DNA of 50,259 nt, taken from assembly GCA_030141605.1 (NCBI GenBank), contig JAQGDQ010000842.1, positions 38,345 through 88,603 on the forward strand, written 5' to 3'. Positions 42,957-50,259 of this stretch are shown here, one piece after another. The notes under the pieces are model-generated. The model saw nothing but the letters and a program-made list of their open reading frames with translations, did not search any database and was not told the DNA's origin. The position numbers were made by a program, and so were the translations under genes. The stretch's first letter is position 1, and every line of letters starts with the position of its first letter. This stretch comes from Tubiluchus corallicola. Taxonomy: Eukaryota > Priapulida > Priapulimorpha > Priapulimorphida > Tubiluchidae.

Positions 42957-43510
42957 TGTATGCAGCTATGCTTACCCAGCATTTTGTCTGTCAGTAAGTA
43001 TGGTGTTATGCTTATTCAGCATTTTCTCTGTCAACATTATGCAGTTATGCTTATTCAGCATTTTCTCTGTCAACATGTATGCAGTTATGCTTATTCATCA
43101 TTTTCTCTGTCAGCATGTATGCAGTTATGCTTATTCAGCATTTTCTGTCATTATGTCTGCAGTTATGCTTATTCAGCATTTTCTCTGTCAACATTTATGC
43201 AGTTATGCTTATTCAGCATTTTCTCTGTCAGCATGTATGCAGTTATGCTTATTCAGCATTTTCTCTGTCGGTATGTCTGCAGTTATGCTTATTCAGCATT
43301 TTCTCTGTCAACATTTATGCAGTTATGCTTATTCAGCATTTTCTCTGTCAACATTTATGCAGTTATGCTTATTCAGCATTTTCTCTGTCGGTATGTCTGC
43401 AGTTATGCTTATTCAGCATTTTCTCTGTCAACATGTATGCAGCTATGCTTGCTCAGCATTTTCTCTGTCAATATGTATGCAGTTATGCTTATTCAGCATT
43501 TTCTCAGTAA
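42957..43510. repeat. 40-bp minisatellite, about 14 units
   Basis: The unit contains CAGTTATGCTTATTCAGCAT followed by TTTCTCTGTCAACATTTATG. Alternating variants carry AACATTTATG, AGCATGTATG or GGTATGTCTG. One unit near 43,141 is 1-2 bp short. Since 40 is not divisible by 3, each frame cycles through all three, and all stay open. It lies about 160 bp after the zinc-finger stop, possibly in its 3' UTR. Confidence 0.95.
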
Positions 43511-44400
43511 GTAAAACCTCACATAGAAGAAAACAAAAGACTTTTGTTATATAAAATAATTGCTAGTGATGGCTGCATATCACAACGTAAATTGTAAATT
43601 AATTAAACTTGTTTTGTTTATTATAAAAATACAATCAAATCCCAGTAATCTTCATTGTACCCCAATATTTTTAGCATTAAGCATGTTTTGTACTTTCCAT
43701 TTTCTTAACTTTTATGGTTATTGCTGATGCAAAAAATGGCAAATTATGATGCCTGTAGTTTCTACGTTGGTTATATTTTCGTTAGCGAACATAATTTAAG
43801 TTTGCGTAGCCCGTGTTTTTCACAAGTGCAAATTAAGAACAATGCTCTGCCAGGCAGTGTAGTAGATGCAAGAGAATTATTGGTGCTACGGAATCTGCCG
43901 CATGTGAGATTTTGCAGCTTTGGTATTACATGAGTGTTCAGATACCTGTAAACATCAGGCAGTAAGAAACTTAGGAGATTTAAACTATAATGGCCAGTGT
44001 GAACCTAACTTAATAAATTTTAATTTTGTAGCCAAGGTGGCTCCATCTAGCTAGAAAGTTTAAAGTGTGGACATTGACCCAGTTATGTTTTCATTATGCT
44101 GTTCTGTAGTAGATATGAACATATGTCTTGCGCAAGCGAAATTTTTCATTAGATATATGCCGCAACGATGTAAGTTTATTTCTGTTAATTTTTATTTTGA
44201 TTTATTCATTGATATTTTTGAATGGACTAAATAACTGTCAATCTAACTAAACTATGTAACTTTTCATAAAATTAGCAAATGTCAGTCACTTTTACTTTTC
44301 TATTTTAATTTTAAATATTGCAGAAATAAAGATCAGTGGTTTACATGAAATTCAACTGAGACTTTTGAAGATTTGTCATAAATGCCTCTCAGAGACACTA
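43511..44400. other. Intergenic or 3' UTR, no gene seen
   Basis: AT-rich. An AATAAA at 44,325-44,330 could serve as a poly(A) signal for the zinc-finger gene. Confidence 0.5.
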
Positions 44401-44406
44401 ACAGTA

Positions 44407-45891
44407 ACTGTTAGTATATACATGCATTATGTTACTGTTAGTATATACGTGCATTATGTTACTGTTAGTATATACATGCATTATGTTACTGTTAGTATAT
44501 ACGTGCATTATGTTACTGTTAGTATATACGTGCATTATGTTACTGTTAGTGTATACGTGCATTATGTTACTGTTAGTGTATACGTGCATTATGTTACTGT
44601 TAGTGTATACATGCATTATGTTACTGTTAGTGTATACGTGCATTATGTTACTGTTAGTATATACGTGCATTATGTTACTGTTAGTGTATACGTGCATTAT
44701 GTTACTGTTAGTGTATACGTGCATTATGTTACTGTTAGTGTATACGTGCATTATGTTGCTGTTAGTGTATACGTGCATTATGTTACTGTTAGTGTATACG
44801 TGCATTATGTTACTGTTAGTGTATACGTGCATTATGTTACTGTTAGTGTATACGTGCATTATGTTACTGTTAGTGTATACATGCATTATGTTACTGTTAG
44901 TATATACGTGCATTATGTTACTGTTAGTGTATACATGCATTATGTTACTGTTAGTATATACGTGCATTATGTTACTGTTAGTATATACGTGCATTATGTT
45001 ACTGTTAGTGTATACGTGCATTATGTTACTGTTAGTGTATACGTGCATTATGTTACTGTTAGTGTATACGTGCATTATGTTACTGTTAGTGTATACGTGC
45101 ATTATGTTACTGTTAGTGTATACGTGCATTATGTTACTGTTAGTGTATACGTGCATTATGTTACTGTTAGTGTATACGTGCATTATGTTACTGTTAGTGT
45201 ATACGTGCATTATGTTACTGTTAGTGTATACGTGCATTATGTTACTGTTAGTGTATACGTGCATTATGTTACTGTTAGTGTATACGTGCATTATGTTACT
45301 GTTAGTGTATACGTGCATTATGTTACTGTTAGTGTATACGTGCATTATGTTACTGTTAGTATATACGTGCATTATGTTACTGTTAGTGTATACGTGCATT
45401 ATGTTACTGTTAGTATATACGTGCATTATGTTACTGTTAGTATATACGTGCATTATGTTACTGTTAGTGTATACGTGCATTATGTTACTGTTAGTGTATA
45501 CGTGCATTATGTTACTGTTAGTGTATACGTGCATTATGTTACTGTTAGTGTATACGTGCATTATGTTACTGTTAGTGTATACGTGCATTATGTTACTGTT
45601 AGTGTATACGTGCATTATGTTACTGTTAGTGTATACGTGCATTATGTTACTGTTAGTGTATACGTGCATTATGTTACTGTTAGTGTATACGTGCATTATG
45701 TTACTGTTAGTGTATACATGCATTATGTTACTGTTAGTGTATACGTGCATTATGTTACTGTTAGTGTATACGTGCATTATGTTACTGTTAGTGTATACGT
45801 GCATTATGTTACTGTTAGTGTATACATGCATTATGTTACTCTTAGTATATACATGCATTATGTTACTGTTAGTGTGTACATGCATTATGTT
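44407..45891. repeat. 27-bp satellite, exactly 55 units
   Basis: The unit is ACTGTTAGTGTATACGTGCA followed by TTATGTT. The start of the first unit (44,407) and last unit (45,865) differ by exactly 54 x 27, so there is no net length change. Most variation is at two places, GTGTATA/GTATATA and ACGTG/ACATG; rare others are GTTGCTG, ACTCTTAG and GTGTGTAC. Because 27 is divisible by 3, long repeating frames are open on both strands (TVSVYVHYV and MHVYTNSNI types). I treat these as by-products, with no signal peptide or flanking exon support. Confidence 0.97.
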
Positions 45892-46034
45892 ATAATGCTT
45901 AGTGAATTGTAAAAGTAGTTAACTAGGTACCAGCAGGTGTCTAGATGGGAGCAGGCCACAAAAACTGTATTTGCAAGCTATTTTTTTGTATTAAGCTCAT
46001 ATTGGTGGAACTTTGGGAAGACATTATATAAAAC

Positions 46035-46370
46035 AGGCATTCATAGGCATGAGTCATAACTCATTTATTTCACATTACACATTTGCAATAGTTTCATGTA
46101 CAATATATAGTGAAAGGGCCTACAATGAACATAATACAAATAAGTTTTTATTGTTTCTGCACAAGAAAAGCCTCACACTTTGTTTGCTTATATATGAATG
46201 TAAATGTGTTGCGGGCAATAAAAAAACAGGGCTTGTTAGATTGTCCCACACACTGATGGAAAAAAAAGTAATGGAGATAATCTAATTTGAAGTGAATCGT
46301 ATGATGAAGAAAACATTTAGTGCTTCAGAATGGAATGATGTAATGAATGAGTTTCGTATTTACTGTCAAT
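46035..46370 (+). other. 3' flank of the zinc-finger locus, conserved in the 36.6-kb relic
   Basis: Aligns with 36,625-36,935, e.g. TTTCTGCACAAGAAAA and CTTGTTAGATTGTCCCAC. An AATAAA occurs near 46,219. Conservation in a decayed paralogue suggests it was part of the ancestral zinc-finger transcript or its immediate 3' flank, before or despite the satellite arrays now lying between. Confidence 0.65.
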
Positions 46371-46676
46371 ATTTCTAGGCAGTGACATAATAAAATCATC
46401 ATCCTACTCTGGGTTTCGTTGTTAGGCAAATCACATTAACAGCATTCGACTGTGTAGCACATTTCATTACCTTGAGTAACTTTTGCAGAAAGTTTTTGTA
46501 CAAATGATTGCACATAATATCAGAAATGAATAATGATTAACATCTTTATAAGATGAGCAGTAAGTTTATCATGTTTGGTTTTCATCTTGCTGAAAAAAAC
46601 TGAAACCTGGATTATTTTCTTGTAGAAAATTTTGTGTTTAAAGTATTGGATGCGTGATTCTGCGTGAGTGTTTCCA

Positions 46677-46760
46677 ATAGTTCAGTGCTAGTTATGCCAC
46701 AACAACAATCTAATACTAACAGATTTTTCAACCACACATCCCGAGTTCAAGTCTTGCCAG
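46677..46760 (+). repeat. Possible tRNA-derived SINE head
   Basis: TAGTTCAGTGCTAGTTA resembles a pol III A box, and GAGTTCAAGTC at 46,743-46,753 resembles a B box, about 60 bp apart as in tRNA-derived SINEs. No clover-leaf could be closed, so it is not a tRNA gene. Weak call. Confidence 0.25.
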
Positions 46761-47509
46761 TGATTGTCATTTTGCATAGGTTTGTGGAAAATTTTTGTAT
46801 GAGCTGTTTTTTTATTAATTGATTGAATAATAAAAAAATAATCAAATAATTATCATAGCTAAGTTATCCTGCTATAATAATGGTTGTTTGTACTAAGTTC
46901 AGTGCTGTGAGCAGAGCAGATAAATTAGTGTGACAACAACGTAAATATTGTGAGGTTTTGGTATCGTTTTCCATGTAATAAAATCAACTTCCAGAAAAAA
47001 TGATTAGAAATATTCAAAATTTTATTTTCTTTAATAGCCATAATTCTGACATGTTGAGTTTTAATTTAGAATAATTATGCTACTTACAAGAAAGCATTGT
47101 AACTAGGCGTGTGTATAATCTACAGCAAAGCAAATTCTAATCGAATCGAGTTTGTTACATTTCGAAAGCAAATTGAGATTGAAAGATATTCAAACCAGTT
47201 TTCAAAACACCATTAAAAATTATTCTCACAGAGATCATGCATGTTGCTCGATTTTGTTCTGCAGTAAAACTGCTAATAATTTGTTTAAAATTCTGCACAG
47301 AAATTAACAGCTAAATTATACTAATTGCATGATGTTCCAATCGTCTTAATGATAAAGAACATGTGAATCAAATTTGAAAGTTCGATACTCACCCCTAATT
47401 GGTAGATCGCAAGTCGCTTTTTGCCTGTCCCACTTGATGACACACACATTCCTCAAACCTCCATTGCTGTAAGTGCTTACAGCATGTAAATAAATGAAAA
47501 ACACGGAAA

Positions 47510-47825
47510 ATTTGGTACTAACTAAGTTTGGTACAGCCAAATTTGATCCTAGTAATTTTCGCACAAGGAAATTTGGATTTTCTGAAAATTTGCCGTAATA
47601 GGAATTTCTACTACAGTGAAATTTTATCACTAGCAAAAATGGGTACAGGGATATTGTGGTGCTGAGAAGATTTAGTACAGAACTGACAAAGTTTAGCAAG
47701 CATTTTTGGTACAAGTAAATTTGATATGAAATAAAAATGACACAAAGCAGGCTTGGTGCTGGGAAAGCTTTGTACTGGTAAAGCTGAACTGGTACTAGGA
47801 AAATATGGTACAAGGAAAGTAACTT
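47510..47825. repeat. Highly diverged ~20-bp tandem repeat
   Basis: Recurring degenerate core GGTACWAGGAAAATTTGG, seen for example at 47,791 (GGTACTAGGAAAATATGG) and 47,807 (GGTACAAGGAAAG). Units further left are increasingly decayed. An open frame of 155 codons on the minus strand is a by-product. Confidence 0.5.
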
Positions 47826-47829
47826 TTAT

Positions 47830-49046
47830 AAAATCTACAAAATGATCATATTAGACATTATGAATAATCAGTCTTAAATACTTATAAGCAGTTAGGGTTT
47901 AAATAGCACAAGTTAATTGCCCCATATAAACTGTAAATAACAGTTAAGAGGTCTGCCAGATACTGGATGTTCAACCTTATTTAAAGCTTGATTGACATTT
48001 TGCAATCTATGAGATATTGTAATACGATATATGGATTATTGTGTACAAAAACGAATTATGGTGTGTACATTTAATTTGTGCCTACAGTGCAGTTGTAATA
48101 TCGAGATGTACAATTTTTAAAATAAATGGGTTGAATGATTTCTTCATTATTTCATCAACATTCTTTTTTTTTGTCCATTCCTATACCTTGAAATACTGTC
48201 GTTTGCGAGAGAATTCGAGCTCTCTGGTAGAAATAGGCATTCCTGCCAAAATGGTGCTATTTTTCAGCAACCTTTTTTATATTGCTTAATCAGGCATTTT
48301 TCCTTGAGTGTTGTTGACACAAATAGACGGAGTCGTGCAGCGAGACGTAGCACATTTTGATGCATAAATGTTCTCTGCGGTAGAGATTTCTCCTATTGTT
48401 TGACTTTCTTTGCTAAGTTGCTTCCTTTTTTCAGAAATAACTGTTTTAAATTTCTTTGTCTAGAAGTTCTGCAAGTCAAAGGCAAAATTCAATTACAAGG
48501 TAGTTAGTTAAAATGTATATTGCTGTGTCGTATGCTTAGAACACCAGATTTTTCATCAGCTTCTTCAATTTCTGTCACTCGATTTTGATTTCCTGACGGC
48601 AGTAATACTAATAAGGTCATTCTCCACAGAACGTACAATTCTTGTCCCAGGATTTTTTTAATAACAAAGTTTCTGGTGCGATACTGTCTCATGACTGGTA
48701 GACACCAAAGAAAGAGACTTATTCCTGTTGTATTTGTTGCCAGAAAAGTATTTCAGACATTTCTACTGAAGCTGAAATCAGTTCCTGTGAAAGTCTTTCC
48801 TGTGTCTCCAGTGCCCATTTTCAACTTTTCCATTACATTAGATTTGGCAGGAAGTATCCATTTAAAAATTAATTTGCAGTATTTTATTCTAAACAGCACA
48901 CTAGAAGTGAAAATCCTCGTCCCAAATACCTTCACGAGTTGAATCTGCCTTAATTGTAAAAATTTAGCTTTAAATCAAAGTCACATTTTTGCTCCATAGG
49001 ACATTTTGCTGTCCATCTATACATATATATATATATAGACAGCAAA

Positions 49047-49080
<34 letters not shown>

Positions 49081-50259
49081 TGCCTCTTTAATCAATTATT
49101 AATGATAGATTACATTTTCTGTTTTTTTCCTCTATGATTATTGTGTTTTCATAGATACCCTTAGTTTTGCTATAATACTTTTTTTTCATTCCGAATTTTA
49201 ACACTTCGTAATATATTCCTGACAAAGACTGCTAGAGCACAGCAGTAATGATGGATTTTCCAATTAAAATTTATTGTATTGTGAGTTTTTTATGAAATGG
49301 ATATTGTTATTTTATAAAAAATTTAAAAGCTGTATTTGTTCTGTTCTTGTCAAACAGTAAAGAAGTTTGTATAAAACATTTGTTGTTGCTTATATAGTGT
49401 GTATATGAGTCATTCTTGTTGTACTGTTACCTCACTAGTCATTGCTGTTACCTCACTTGTCATTCCTGTTATTGCCCAAAATTTCTCTATAGTTCTGAAA
49501 CACAATCTTCTTCTGAGCCATGAAGTGTCACATCTAATTCATTTTTATTACCATTACATTCGTACAATGTGATATGTTTGCGTCCTTCCTCGTAAATGAG
49601 CTACGTCCATTCAAGATGTATGTCAGATGCAAAAACTGCCCAACAAACGTGAAAACCAGTTCAACGTATAAAAAGGTTGCATTTGTATAAAAATTTCATC
49701 AGATATTTATAGCAAGGGACAAAAAATATATTTTATAAGACCATTGGTTTATGACACTGGTTGATGTTTATAGGTTGTATTGCACACCTCACGTCTGTAA
49801 CAGTAATGACAAAAGTAATTATTCAGATAACTTTAAAAAGGTCATAGTAAATTTTTACAAGTGTTTTAAGCTCTGTCAGTATCCCTTTTGTATACAAGGG
49901 AAGCTTATTAATAACATGGAAGAGTAAATTTAAGAACATCTTTCCAGTCATTTAGCAGATCACATCTGTTTTGCACGTTCTGTAGAGAATGACCCAATAC
50001 TAATAGCTTCTTTATCTGGTTTTACTGGAACAAATTAATAATTCACGAATGAAAACAACCCTGAGGCATTTTAACAAGAATTAATTTATTACACCTGAGA
50101 GCTTCAACGCACGAGATATGAGTCGTGAAAGTTATTGTTTTCCCTCACGAGGCATTTGAGAATATTTTTAATTACTCAAATGCAAGTTTTAACTTATCAA
50201 CAAATCAACTACATCAGTCCAGATACCGCGCATAGCACTATCAATACAGGGATTAGTTG
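47830..50259. other. AT-rich intergenic DNA, no gene seen
   Basis: No open frame has recognisable domains or splice context. Small features are the AT tract and hairpin at 49,003-49,080 and a short 20-bp duplication around 49,428-49,470 (GTTACCTCACT). Confidence 0.55.
49003..49080. repeat. Inverted repeat enclosing an AT tract
   Basis: ATTTTGCTGTC at 49,003-49,013 and GACAGCAAAAT at 49,038-49,048 are exact reverse complements around an alternating AT core. A second AT run follows to 49,080. It could extrude as a cruciform. Confidence 0.8.

Noticed and set aside
42895-43554. 219-codon Cys/Tyr-rich frame after the zinc-finger gene
   Set aside because: Translation of the 40-bp minisatellite; all three plus frames are open equally.
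42957-45891. CRISPR-like regular repeats
   Set aside because: The units are contiguous with no unique spacers, and the genome is eukaryotic.
44365-45912. 515-codon and 495-codon frames on opposite strands
   Set aside because: Both are translations of the 27-bp satellite. Being open on both strands at once is explained by the unit; no signal peptide, domain or upstream exon is visible.
46677-46760. tRNA gene
   Set aside because: A- and B-box-like motifs exist, but no acceptor or anticodon stem can be formed; at most a SINE head.
47346-47813. 155-codon minus-strand frame
   Set aside because: It coincides with the diverged ~20-bp tandem repeat and shows no domain.

Overview
The window is eukaryotic nuclear DNA from an invertebrate animal. 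It is AT-rich, spliced, and full of microsatellites and LINE, LTR and retroposon debris. It carries animal-type secreted C-type lectins and a poly-C2H2 zinc-finger gene. I cannot name the species; the LINE types and lectin style would fit a mollusc or another lophotrochozoan, but that is a guess.

Positions 1-36,300 hold a tandem array of seven C-type lectin-like genes on the minus strand, called A to G from left to right. Each intact copy has three coding exons: a signal-peptide exon, an exon for the N-terminal half of the C-type lectin domain (CTLD), and an exon for the C-terminal half. Six copies (A, B, C, D, F, G) keep all three exons open. Copy E is a fragment that has lost exon 1 and nearly all of exon 2. 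The intron inside the CTLD begins with GC rather than GT in every copy. The acceptor is a NAGNAG tandem in five copies. The array splits into proteins that keep the inner disulphide cysteines and the WND calcium motif (D, F, G) and proteins that have lost both cysteines together (A, B, C, E). Variation between copies is concentrated in a short patch of exon 2 and in the sugar-binding loop.

Spacers between the genes are themselves duplicated. One type holds a GC-rich retroposon and a LINE reverse-transcriptase relic (8.5-11 kb and 20.5-23 kb). A second holds CT and TTATG-type microsatellites (1-1.2, 15.4-17.3 and 30.4-32.5 kb). A third is a plain spacer (4.9-6.0 and 25.8-26.9 kb). A 400-bp solo LTR with a 5-bp target duplication interrupts one TTATG array.

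On the plus strand, 41.0-42.8 kb encodes a 13-finger C2H2 protein with an acidic N-terminal part carrying SUMO-type motifs. Decayed relics of the same kind of gene lie just upstream of lectins A (4.75 kb) and G (36.3-36.9 kb). The second relic also matches sequence 3' of the intact gene at 46.0-46.4 kb. The simplest reading is an ancestral divergent pair, lectin on minus and zinc finger on plus, sharing a promoter with CRE and NRF-1-like sites, that was duplicated and then lost zinc-finger partners. The zinc-finger gene is followed by a 40-bp minisatellite and by a 27-bp satellite of exactly 55 units. From 46.4 kb to the end I see no gene, only AT-rich DNA with small repeats.
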